Source: Clostridiales bacterium UBA4644 (GTDB taxonomy: Bacteria > Bacillota > Clostridia > Oscillospirales > Butyricicoccaceae). Taken from it: 43,149 bases of DNA. The DNA lies in contig DHMK01000003.1 of assembly GCA_002405755.1 (NCBI GenBank), positions 1-43,149 of the forward strand, written 5' to 3'. Both the position numbers and the translations under genes were made by a program. Positions 7,901 to 14,276 of this stretch are shown piece by piece. Numbering within the stretch: position 1 is the stretch's first letter; every line of letters starts with the position of its first letter. Under the pieces are notes generated by a model that worked only from the letters and a program-made list of their open reading frames with translations, was not told the origin of the DNA and did not search any database.

Positions 7901-10900
7901 ATACCAATGCCAAGAGATATGTGTTCGGCGTCTACATTTTCAAAGGAAAAACCACCAGCCACACCTATAATCTGGTGAATGAGCAGTACAACCTGCGGCT
8001 GTACGCCATGGGTGCAATCGGCTTGCGGGCGGGTATCGAGCTCTACCCGAGCGTCAGCCTGATCTCAAAAAATGTGGCGTCCGTCGGTATCATCGCCAAA
8101 TTAGGCGCGTACCTGAAGGGCTACGGCTATGTGCTGTACAACCTGCACTATGAGGAGGGAAAGCCGAAAACCTCCAACGCCTCGGGCGCTTTGTATGTAG
8201 AGGTCGGTATGTTCATGGACATCAGCGCCAACCTCTCCGCATTTAAGGGCAAGGTCTCGTGGACGCCGGAGCTGTATGCCGACGAAACGCCTCTGTGGTC
8301 GGTCGGCAGCCCCCACGCCGTCGAAGGCTTCGAGATGAAGGATGCAGACGGCGAGGATGATGTACCGACGGTGAACCTGAAACGAGGCGGGCTCTTAGTC
8401 TTTCTGCCGCAGTCGCTGCAAAAGCTATCGGGCTTTGACCTCACAACGGGCAAGACCCACACTGAGACATATGACTGGAACAAATTCGACATCAGCTTCA
8501 GCGATCCCCGCTTTACCTCGTATTACTCTAATCGTTACAAACGGCAGGTTGTAGAGCTGACCCTTGACGACTGGGCGACCCGCGAGGACCCGCAACTTGA
8601 CTGTGTGATGACCATCACCTACAAGGGCTCGGACCTGAGCTTCTCTACAAGTCCGATACAGCTCAAGGTCAAGGTCCACTGGGACCGCCTGCGGGACGGC
8701 TATCCCATCCACGAGTTGAGCGCCGATGGCAGATATATCGGTTGGGAGCAGCGGAAATACGAGGCGACACTCAACCTGGCAGAACCCGCCCGTGTCGGCT
8801 ATGACTTTGCAGGCTGGACATATTACCTGCTGAAAGACGAGAGCGACATCTTCTCTTACACCGAGGAGGATCGGTACGACGGCACCACCATGCCGGAGAG
8901 CGCGCTGGTGGCGGTGGCAAGGTTTGAACCCAAAACCGACATTCCGTACACGCTCAATTTCTATCTGCAAAACGCGGATGGAACCTATCCCGACACACCG
9001 AGCGACAGCGTGACCTACCATAACGGCGAAGCCGGCAGCTACATTGTGCCGGACGAGAATCTTGTACCGGGCAGAGTCGGCTACAACCACCCCGGCTATG
9101 CGGGCATCGCTGTGCACGGGGATGGAACAGGCGCGCAGGACTATTTCTACAGCCGCGCCAGATATACGCTCACATTGAACAGCAATGGTCAGCTAAGCGC
9201 CCTGTCCTATCGTTACGGCGATACTCTGAACCTGCCGCAAGCCTCCGCCCGCCTTGGCTACACCTTCGGCGGCTGGTATACGGACGCAAGCTGCACGACT
9301 GAATTCGACGAACCCACCATGCCCGCCGAAAATACCACGATCTACGCCAAGTGGATCCCGAACGACATCACCTATTTCGTGGTACTCCGCAAGGAAGGCG
9401 CAGGCGGCAAGTGGACACAGACAACTGTAACCCAGACCGGCAAAACGGATGAAACAGTCGCACTCTATCCGGAAGAGTTCCTCGTGAAAGCGGAAAAGGC
9501 CGAATACGACTACCCCGAAACGGTAAGCTACACCGTCAGCGCAGAGGACGGCGGAACAGTCTGCATCAGCTATGCCCGCAAGAAGTTCAGCCTGACCTAT
9601 AATCTGAACGGCGATGGTGCGACCTGGGTTTCCAACCCCGGTGTGCGCTCTTACCGCCTGGGTGCGTCGCTCAAACTCCTGACGCAGAGTTACATGACGA
9701 GAGCAGGCTACACCTTCGACGGCTGGTACACGGACGCAGACTGCACAACTGAGTTTACCGCAGCCACTATGCCTGCCCACGATGTCACCCTCTACGCCAA
9801 GTGGACGGCGCAGGGCAACATTTCCTACACCGTGGAGCATTACCAGCAGAATGTGACAGGCAATGACTATACCCTCGCGGACACGGAACCCAAAACCGGT
9901 GCGACAGGCGAGTTGACTTCCGCCGCAGCAAAGGACTATACCGGCTTCACTGCGCAGAGCTTTGAGCAACAGAGCATCAACGGCGACGGCAGCACGGTGG
10001 TCAAGGTATATTACAAACGCAACGAGTACACGCTGACCTATAACCTCAACGGCAGCGATGCAAGCTGGGCGGACAGCGCAGCTGTCGCATCCCGCAAATA
10101 CCGTTATGGTGCGGCCATCACTACCCCGGGCGTCGGTGACCTGAGCCGTACGGGCTACGCTTTCGATGGCTGGTACACAGACGCGGCCTGCAAAGACAAG
10201 TTTACCGCAACCGAGATGCCCGCTGAGGACACCACGCTCTATGCCATGTGGAACGCGAATGAGGTCAACTACATCGTGAACTACTATCTGCAAAATGTGG
10301 ACGGCTCCGGTTACACGCTTGATAAGACCGTGGACGGCTCCGGCGCGACCGGCCTGATCGTGACCGGCCTGAAAAAAGATTACGAGGGCTTTACGCCAGC
10401 AAAAGATTCGCCCGACTCTATCATCCTCAAGGCGGACAGCGCGCAAAATGTGGTGGATATCTACTACACCCGCAACCAATACACGCTGAGGTTCAACTTG
10501 GGTGACGGAGTTACGCTGGAAGAGGGCGGCGCCCCCAACGGTGGAAGCATCTACTACGGCGTGGAGATTTCTACGGACATGACGGGCATCAAGCGCACCG
10601 GCTATACCTTTGCCGGGTGGTATGAGGATGCAGAATGCACGACTGCGTGGGCCGGCACGACCATGCCCGCCCATGACCTCATCCTCTATGCCAAGTGGGA
10701 TACCCTGACCTATTTCCTCCGCTTCGACTGGGACGGCAATGTTAAGCTGAGAGATTGGCTGCTTGATGAGGAAATCGGCGGTACAATGCTCACGGCGGAA
10801 TACGACGCGGATAATTACGAGTATATCAACGCCAACAATAATGGTATTCCCTATATTGATGTTACCGTGAAGTACGATCAGAAGTTTACGCTGCCTGCCG

Positions 10901-12030
10901 ACATCCCCGGCGCCGAATATTTCGGCTATTATAAGAGATCTGTCAGCACCTGGGGGACCGAATATGATGAACTGGTGCAGGCTGAAACGCTGACCCAAAT
11001 GGCCACGGAACAGGGTGCCGTTGTAAAAGTTGGAGTCCAATGGAGATCTGAAACTGATGATGGCGCAGAGCTGCTCTACAATGCCAACGATTTCCTGACT
11101 AAGGTCGTTCAGGATTACTCCTATAATGCGGCAAGCTACACACTGGGTGTTGACCTGGATCTCTGCTATGTCGATACGACACGCACCGGCGACACTGTTG
11201 GGGGCATCACCTTTGACGGAAACAATCACACGATCTACCATGTAAAGCGCGGCGAGGTGGTTCCCAGCCAAGCCGCAGGCATCATCTACGGTTACGGCGA
11301 TAATGTGACCGTGAAGGACCTGACCATCGACGGCATGACAATCGACTACGAAGCCACTGTTAGTACCTGGGGTAACTACTATAACGCCTTCGGCGCTCTG
11401 GCCGGCTTTGTGGGCGACGGCTTTACGGCCGAGAATGTGAGGGTTCAAAATGTGACCATGAACCTGAACCTGCTCGGCGAAGAAGCATATACTTATACCT
11501 CTGCCCACCTTCTGCCTGCGGAGAGCATCGGCGGCCTCATCGGCTACGCCAAGGGCAGTGTGACCCTGAAGAACTGTACGGTGGAAGGCATGACTGTCAA
11601 TGTCACCGATAAGAATGACAGCAAAGAAACGCAGTTCCTTATCGGCGGTCTCATCGGATATGCGGATGCGCTTTATACGGAGTATCAAGTCGGCGAAGAT
11701 GATCATACTTATTCCAAGGATTACGTCGATAATGGCAGCGTAAACATCACAGGCTGCAAGGTCGATATGACGGTCAACAAGAATGGTGCAGCAGGTGTGA
11801 CAGTCGGCGGCCTGATCGGCGGCATCTGCAAGAGCGCTACTTCCAAGGACGAAACGGCATACTCCGTGACAGCCGTCATTGATGACAGCAGTACCTTCCC
11901 CGAGGGGCTTGACAGCATTGGCAATGCCCCCAATTCTGCCGACAGTGGCGAGCCTGCGGCGCAGTCACTGGACGCCCTGCTCCCCACCGCTTTCGAGGAC
12001 GAGCACGACGAGGAAAACGCCGCAGCCTGA
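4903..12030 (+). CDS. Giant secreted SLH / InlB-repeat / MucBP-like surface protein
   Basis: This 2375-aa exported protein starts at ATG 4903, with AAGGAGG at 4887-4893. A signal peptide is seen at res 1-29 (hydrophobic core, VFAA end). Three SLH repeats (~44-98, 107-160, 175-225) should anchor it to secondary cell-wall polymer. A Gly/Ser linker (~245-265) leads to one InlB-type B repeat (~270-338). A ~1000-residue middle region has no recognised family and includes a coiled-coil-like stretch near res 897-926 and an acidic patch. Alternating MucBP-like and InlB B repeats follow (~1347-1932; GYTFxGWYTDAxC with a final LYAKW). A C-terminal beta-helix-like part (~2056-2340) has GLUG-type GGLIGY motifs. 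There is no LPXTG sorting signal. It is probably an adhesin carried as element cargo and controlled by the adjacent two-component system. Confidence 0.9.
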   Translation: MRRIWSRLVAGLLSIIMLVTMLPMEVFAAGISGTEEQPSQTMPFQDVKSSDWYAEAVEYVYSHGIFSGTSATTFTPNGTMTRGMFITVLGRMAGVDPGDYSGETPFTDVPQTMYYAPYVQWAAKYGITAGTGDGKFSPDAFITRAQMAAFFVRYFEAFQVDYETGANVTTTPTDLASTPAYAQDAVLKLWKQGLLNGDGKRFAPEDNATRAQMATLCMRADEAVKVWYSAPGVVGRKPDETPKKDEQSKPTGGGNSSGGSSSGGNSSVGTTHTITLYLPDGTTSTFTQTTAALSLTDLPTPSIAGKAFIGWYYDAGYTKAVADGDPVGTNLSLYAKMANYDAIEGVETPNYAGATDVGPEFTITVKSSSSSNLTNKIKLIGTEQATGETDGNGDPITVVGSVTRSDDGTTYTVAPPDGGWAEGGTYKVVLEDDSLTFDGEAVTVREYHFTVKVGTPALNWRLRDEVVAIPAGSIGTATQNGKAVAALNMPIVTFDGSGTTADDVSDSTGKFEYTGDEPLEIGSTVAIYEGTAPDERLAVGMSDDNTGDVSYVKITSVDEATNTYSYQAATVEDVLFVPDVLPVKVGHKDTSASDTHTIHVPVEELTFTAADAADTAEVNKLDESTTVDVGDFLVFYEGENYATDAAEAKGYGLITAVGDSTDEDTGAACYEIVYTDTTEEAVLSSMDVDTTDPVGGDAILENTNIKELETQIAQQAISSGFAQTVANRISAALDEMDLSDLTADGEIDLSSIDIDPDGTFGLSTLSGSSAVALVGGNTSGGSKTSVKVKTAKITKQLQNFKDASGNPLSGVRLELQLEVEKEIQSKDGEGSIVITVTPTFIQELKIDLSTHGKLVWKHKFIFYWISDVYLEAALNVYTYTAINLDATIVSKGEDDTVTKVKDAVTKVQDLVDKLGKKLDALEGKDTGDEDGEDDEIDTSKLSLQQLYSNMLELDSDWVELYRKNIFSMKKTVAKIIKFELTADFVVELNIRMAMGMNFNYTNAKRYVFGVYIFKGKTTSHTYNLVNEQYNLRLYAMGAIGLRAGIELYPSVSLISKNVASVGIIAKLGAYLKGYGYVLYNLHYEEGKPKTSNASGALYVEVGMFMDISANLSAFKGKVSWTPELYADETPLWSVGSPHAVEGFEMKDADGEDDVPTVNLKRGGLLVFLPQSLQKLSGFDLTTGKTHTETYDWNKFDISFSDPRFTSYYSNRYKRQVVELTLDDWATREDPQLDCVMTITYKGSDLSFSTSPIQLKVKVHWDRLRDGYPIHELSADGRYIGWEQRKYEATLNLAEPARVGYDFAGWTYYLLKDESDIFSYTEEDRYDGTTMPESALVAVARFEPKTDIPYTLNFYLQNADGTYPDTPSDSVTYHNGEAGSYIVPDENLVPGRVGYNHPGYAGIAVHGDGTGAQDYFYSRARYTLTLNSNGQLSALSYRYGDTLNLPQASARLGYTFGGWYTDASCTTEFDEPTMPAENTTIYAKWIPNDITYFVVLRKEGAGGKWTQTTVTQTGKTDETVALYPEEFLVKAEKAEYDYPETVSYTVSAEDGGTVCISYARKKFSLTYNLNGDGATWVSNPGVRSYRLGASLKLLTQSYMTRAGYTFDGWYTDADCTTEFTAATMPAHDVTLYAKWTAQGNISYTVEHYQQNVTGNDYTLADTEPKTGATGELTSAAAKDYTGFTAQSFEQQSINGDGSTVVKVYYKRNEYTLTYNLNGSDASWADSAAVASRKYRYGAAITTPGVGDLSRTGYAFDGWYTDAACKDKFTATEMPAEDTTLYAMWNANEVNYIVNYYLQNVDGSGYTLDKTVDGSGATGLIVTGLKKDYEGFTPAKDSPDSIILKADSAQNVVDIYYTRNQYTLRFNLGDGVTLEEGGAPNGGSIYYGVEISTDMTGIKRTGYTFAGWYEDAECTTAWAGTTMPAHDLILYAKWDTLTYFLRFDWDGNVKLRDWLLDEEIGGTMLTAEYDADNYEYINANNNGIPYIDVTVKYDQKFTLPADIPGAEYFGYYKRSVSTWGTEYDELVQAETLTQMATEQGAVVKVGVQWRSETDDGAELLYNANDFLTKVVQDYSYNAASYTLGVDLDLCYVDTTRTGDTVGGITFDGNNHTIYHVKRGEVVPSQAAGIIYGYGDNVTVKDLTIDGMTIDYEATVSTWGNYYNAFGALAGFVGDGFTAENVRVQNVTMNLNLLGEEAYTYTSAHLLPAESIGGLIGYAKGSVTLKNCTVEGMTVNVTDKNDSKETQFLIGGLIGYADALYTEYQVGEDDHTYSKDYVDNGSVNITGCKVDMTVNKNGAAGVTVGGLIGGICKSATSKDETAYSVTAVIDDSSTFPEGLDSIGNAPNSADSGEPAAQSLDALLPTAFEDEHDEENAAA
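8938..10698 (+). repeat. In-gene tandem alternation of MucBP-like and InlB B repeats
   Basis: Four InlB-type units (about 9166-9357, 9589-9810, 10027-10254, 10480-10698) share GYxFxGWYxDAxC and MPAxxxxLYAxW. They are separated by ~70-residue MucBP-like units beginning with a Y-x-V-x-Y/H-Y-x-Q-N pattern (from about 8941, 9820 and 10261; the one from about 9364 is more divergent). The units are diverged, not identical, so recent expansion is unlikely. Confidence 0.8.
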
Positions 12031-12062
12031 GCCATACATCACAAACACGCAAGCACGCGCAG

Positions 12063-12091
12063 AAAGAGGGCAGGCAACTGCCCTCTTTTTT
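12063..12091 (+). terminator. Terminator of the giant surface protein gene
   Basis: AGAGGGCAG (12065-12073), a GCAA tetraloop, then CTGCCCTCT (12078-12086) running into a T tract, 33 bp after the stop codon. Confidence 0.9.
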
Positions 12092-12160
12092 CTCAAAGTC
12101 CCATATCCGCGAAAGAGGTCTTTGAAAAAGATCTTTGCTGCTCGTTGATAGCGACAGGGC

Positions 12161-12192
12161 AAAAAAGAAGCCGGTCCCTTCAAACCGACTTC
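12161..12192 (-). terminator. Orphan minus-strand terminator
   Basis: On the minus strand GAAGTCGGT (12192-12184) pairs with ACCGGCTTC (12175-12167) and is followed by six T (complement of 12166-12161). No minus-strand gene is evident between here and the tRNA terminator at 12653. It may be a remnant of a lost gene or a barrier that protects the element end. Confidence 0.6.
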
Positions 12193-12246
12193 CTCATACT
12201 CCCTGTTCTGTTGTTTGTAGTTTCTCGATTCGACGACAAATCTCAA

Positions 12247-12510
12247 TATAAGGCCACGCAGGGCGATACCGGCCATTCACAGGCTGATATGGTCACAAAG
12301 GTCTATGCACATATTCTCGATGAAGATCGCAAGGTCAATGCGCAGAAGTTTGAAAGCGCCTTCTATGCAAATCCTGATCTGCGCGGTATCCAAGCACCTG
12401 CCGAACCAGCGCCCGCTTTAGATGTGCAAAGCATCATCTTGCAGCTTCAGCAATCCCCAGAACTTTTAAGCGCGCTCACATCCCTCATATCGAATCAAGG
12501 TTGCAAATAA
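12247..12510 (+). pseudogene. Tyrosine integrase, C-terminal remnant
   Basis: From about 12247 the frame reads QGDTGHSQADMVTKVYAHIL, the conserved end of phage/ICE-type tyrosine recombinases. The HxxR partner region is lost, while the LGH-like GDTGH and the nucleophile Tyr (codon 12304-12306) in VYAHI remain. A 60-residue tail follows to TAA 12508-12510. Upstream in the same frame there is no core-binding or catalytic Arg region, only unrelated residues, so most of the gene has been deleted. It sits next to a tRNA 3' end with the orientation expected for an element that integrated there. The remnant cannot be catalytically active. An intact copy elsewhere in the element cannot be excluded. 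Confidence 0.85.
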
Positions 12511-12523
12511 GCGTTTGAGTGCC

Positions 12524-12591
12524 GTGGTGCCAAGGTGGTGCCAAACGACGGAAAATACGAAAAATGGTTCGATATAATTATCTGGTGCCAA
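12524..12591 (+). repeat. Short direct repeats next to the integrase end (candidate arm-type sites)
   Basis: GTGGTGCCAA occurs at 12524-12533 and again at 12535-12544 (11-bp period), and TGGTGCCAA at 12583-12591. Short direct repeats between an integrase gene and the attachment core are typical of arm-type binding sites. GTGCCAAA also appears, inverted, in the tRNA 3' end at 12688-12695. The rest of 12511-12652 has no supported gene. Confidence 0.45.
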
Positions 12592-12652
12592 TCGTGGCAA
12601 ATTCCGATTTTACTTTCTCCTGTCTCGGTGTATCTTTTGTTGATTTTCAAAA

Positions 12653-12688
12653 AGAAAAAACGCCGCGATCCCTTGAGATCACAGCGTT
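12653..12688 (-). terminator. Terminator of tRNA-Arg
   Basis: On the minus strand AACGCTGTGATC (12688-12677) pairs, with two G-U pairs, with GATCGCGGCGTT (12670-12659) and is followed by TTTTTTC. It starts just after the encoded CCA of the tRNA. Confidence 0.85.
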
Positions 12689-12689
12689 T

Positions 12690-12766
12690 TGGCACCCCCG
12701 ACCAGACTCTAACTGGTGGCCTACCGCTTAGGAGGCGGTCGCTCTATACAACTGAGCTACGGAGGC
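12690..12766 (-). tRNA. tRNA-Arg (anticodon CCT)
   Basis: This 77-nt tRNA on the minus strand begins GCCTCCG (12766-12760) and ends CGGGGGT-G-CCA, so CCA is encoded. The D arm is AGCTCAGTTGTATAGAGC-like. The anticodon stem CCGC/GCGG encloses the loop CTCCTAA, giving anticodon CCT (codon AGG). The T arm reads ACCAG-TTAGAGT-CTGGT, where the T loop has A at the normally invariant C56 position, and the acceptor closes with a G1-T72 wobble. The 3' end faces the conjugative element, so it is the likely attachment site, and the 3' half may have been supplied by the element. Confidence 0.9.
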
Positions 12767-12795
12767 GTTTCTTCCGGCTCAAGCCGGACATATTT

Positions 12796-12823
12796 ATTAT
12801 ACCCGGAAAATCGCAAAGGTCAA
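12796..12823 (-). promoter_or_regulatory. Promoter of tRNA-Arg
   Basis: On the minus strand TTGACC (12823-12818), a 16-bp spacer and TATAAT (12801-12796), ~30 bp before the tRNA 5' end. It lies on the chromosomal side, outside the element. Confidence 0.75.
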
Positions 12824-12872
12824 CAAAAAATCTTCCTGTCTCGCCACAATTTTGAATTTTTCAGATTTCCTC

Positions 12873-12902
12873 TTGCGCCCTCCGGCGCATCCGAATTATA
12901 AT
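12873..12902 (+). promoter_or_regulatory. Promoter of the small gene/lipid kinase operon
   Basis: TTGCGC (12873-12878), an 18-bp spacer and TATAAT (12897-12902), 39 bp before ATG 12941. The spacer contains a GCGCC/GGCGC inverted repeat. Confidence 0.6.
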
Positions 12903-12940
12903 AGTAGCGCAAACCAACAACCTGCCAAAGGAGCGATCCC

Positions 12941-13189
12941 ATGGAGAAATATGTTTTGCGCTACCGGAAAAAAGGCTATACCCAGTCCCAGCTGGATGCT
13001 GCCGCACGGTGCTTCGGCGCAGACCGCGGCCTGCGGGACGTCAGCTGTGAACCCTATCATGATTTTGAGGAGCTGGCCGTCTTTGGAAAGACCGCCGAGG
13101 GACAGCCTGCGGAAGCCGCCATGCCCTTTGCCCAGCTGGAGCGCTGGGTGAAAAAGGCGGCCGCAGCGCAGGAGGTACAAGATCAATGA
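12941..13189 (+). CDS. Small hypothetical protein, coupled to lipid kinase
   Basis: This 82-aa soluble, acidic/basic mixed protein begins MEKYVLRYRKKGY. AAAGGAG at about 12927 supports ATG 12941. It has two Cys and a Trp near the C terminus and I recognise no family. The stop overlaps the ATG of the lipid kinase (ATGA at 13186), so translation is probably coupled and the two products may act together. It is preceded by a good promoter. No function is proposed. Confidence 0.7.
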   Translation: MEKYVLRYRKKGYTQSQLDAAARCFGADRGLRDVSCEPYHDFEELAVFGKTAEGQPAEAAMPFAQLERWVKKAAAAQEVQDQ

Positions 13190-14106
13190 AAAAAAAGCTT
13201 TTGTTTATTCTGAACCCCTTTGCCGGCCAAAAAAAGGCCAAGCGCCTGCTGAGCGACCTGGTAAACCTCTTTCAGACCCACGGCTATGAGGTCCTGGTCC
13301 ACCTGACCCAAAGCCCCGGCGATGGCAGCACTGCCGCCCGGGAGCTGGGCCGGGATGCCGATCTGGTGGTCTGCTCCGGCGGCGACGGCACGCTGAACGA
13401 GGTGGTGCGCGGCCTGCTGGAATCCGGTGCAGAAACGCCCCTGGGCTATCTTCCCGCCGGCAGCACCAACGATTTCGCCTTCAGCGCCGGCCTTTCCACC
13501 GATCTTCTGCAGGCAGCCCGGGATGTGATGGAGGGCGTTCCCACCCACATCGACGCCGGCAGCTTCAATGGCCGCCGTTTTGCCTATGTGGCGGCGGTGG
13601 GCGCATTTACCGAGGTGAGCTACCGCACGCCCCAGGCGGCAAAAAATCTGCTTGGCCGCTTGTCCTTTGTCATGGAGGGCTACCGGGAGCTGCAGGACCT
13701 TCGTCCCATCCGGCTGACGGTAGACTGCGGCGATGGCGATGCCATCCGGGGTGATTTCATTTTCGGCGCCGTGAGCAACGTGCCGCCCATGTCCGGTCTT
13801 TTTCCCAGCGGCATCGCCGCCAATTTCAGCGATGGCCGGTTTGAGGTGACGCTGCTGCGCTTCCCCACCACCGCCGCCCAGTGGACCCAGCTCATCGCCG
13901 CCCTGCGGCAGGGCAAGGATTGTCCGCTGATCCTCCGCCGCCAGACCGGGCGGGTCTCCATCACCTCCGCCGAGAGCGTCTGTTGGTCGCTGGACGGCGA
14001 ACCCGCCGAAGCGGCCCAGACCTTCCAGATCGAAAATCTCCATCAGGCGCTGAGCTTCGTCATGCCGCCCCGCCGGGACGATGATCCCCGCAGCAGCCTC
14101 CTCTGA
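13186..14106 (+). CDS. Diacylglycerol kinase family (DAGK/YegS/sphingosine-kinase-like) lipid kinase
   Basis: This 306-aa lipid kinase phosphorylates a lipid hydroxyl with ATP at the inner face of the membrane. The N-terminal DAGK catalytic domain shows the NPFAG start motif (~res 9-13), the nucleotide-binding SGGDGTLNE motif (~res 65-73) and the PAGSTNDFA segment (~res 91-99). A C-terminal beta-sandwich completes a normal-length protein (~300 aa). The superfamily includes DgkB, YegS and sphingosine kinases, so the exact lipid cannot be read from motifs. It is coupled to the small gene before it and closed by a terminator at 14121-14153. A separate promoter drives the serine-palmitoyltransferase-like gene downstream, so any link between the two is by neighbourhood only. 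Confidence 0.9.
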   Translation: MKKKLLFILNPFAGQKKAKRLLSDLVNLFQTHGYEVLVHLTQSPGDGSTAARELGRDADLVVCSGGDGTLNEVVRGLLESGAETPLGYLPAGSTNDFAFSAGLSTDLLQAARDVMEGVPTHIDAGSFNGRRFAYVAAVGAFTEVSYRTPQAAKNLLGRLSFVMEGYRELQDLRPIRLTVDCGDGDAIRGDFIFGAVSNVPPMSGLFPSGIAANFSDGRFEVTLLRFPTTAAQWTQLIAALRQGKDCPLILRRQTGRVSITSAESVCWSLDGEPAEAAQTFQIENLHQALSFVMPPRRDDDPRSSLL

Positions 14107-14120
14107 TGCCGCTTTCCCGC

Positions 14121-14153
14121 GCTCCGAAGCCTTCGCTTCGGAGCATTTTCTTT
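14121..14153 (+). terminator. Terminator of the lipid kinase operon
   Basis: GCTCCGAAG (14121-14129) and CTTCGGAGC (14136-14144) form a 9-bp stem followed by a T-rich tract. Confidence 0.85.
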
Positions 14154-14184
14154 TTTCCGCCGCAAAACCTTAAGGAAAACCCGC

Positions 14185-14213
14185 TTGACGGCAGAAAGCG
14201 TCTTTGCTATAAT
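14185..14213 (+). promoter_or_regulatory. Near-consensus promoter of the serine-palmitoyltransferase-like operon
   Basis: TTGACG (14185-14190), 17-bp spacer and TATAAT (14208-14213). The transcription start would be about 14220, at the edge of the palindrome at 14221-14252. Confidence 0.8.
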
Positions 14214-14220
14214 AGAAAAA

Positions 14221-14252
14221 ACTTCAATATTTTTACTTAAATATCTTGATGT
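14221..14252. promoter_or_regulatory. Candidate repressor operator (imperfect palindrome) at the SPT-like promoter
   Basis: The sequence is palindromic about 14236/14237, with the pattern TCAAnATnTTTAnnTAAAnATnTTGA plus an outer AC/GT match. In all 12 of 16 half-site positions pair. It lies at about +1 to +32 of the promoter, where a repressor would block transcription. No T tract follows, so it is not a terminator. The cognate regulator is not obvious in the window. Confidence 0.5.
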
Positions 14253-14276
14253 TCTTTCAGAAAAGAGGCTGCATCT

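Noticed and set aside
5110..7962. 950-codon open frame on the minus strand, antisense to the giant surface protein
   Set aside because: It lies entirely opposite a clear coding gene, has low-complexity His/Leu/Gly-rich content with no domain, and no ribosome site. Codon bias in GC-rich genes leaves such long antisense frames open.
9193..11706. 837-codon minus-strand frame opposite the repeat region
   Set aside because: Antisense shadow of the InlB/MucBP repeats; its own internal repeats simply mirror them.
12524..12591. CRISPR-like short repeats
   Set aside because: Only three 9-10-bp repeats with irregular spacing and no Cas genes; arm-type integrase sites are the better reading.
12519..12855. 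Two short plus-strand ORFs over the tRNA region
   Set aside because: They read through the tRNA gene antisense (the PDQTLTGG and PRPDSNW type peptides are known tRNA artefacts).
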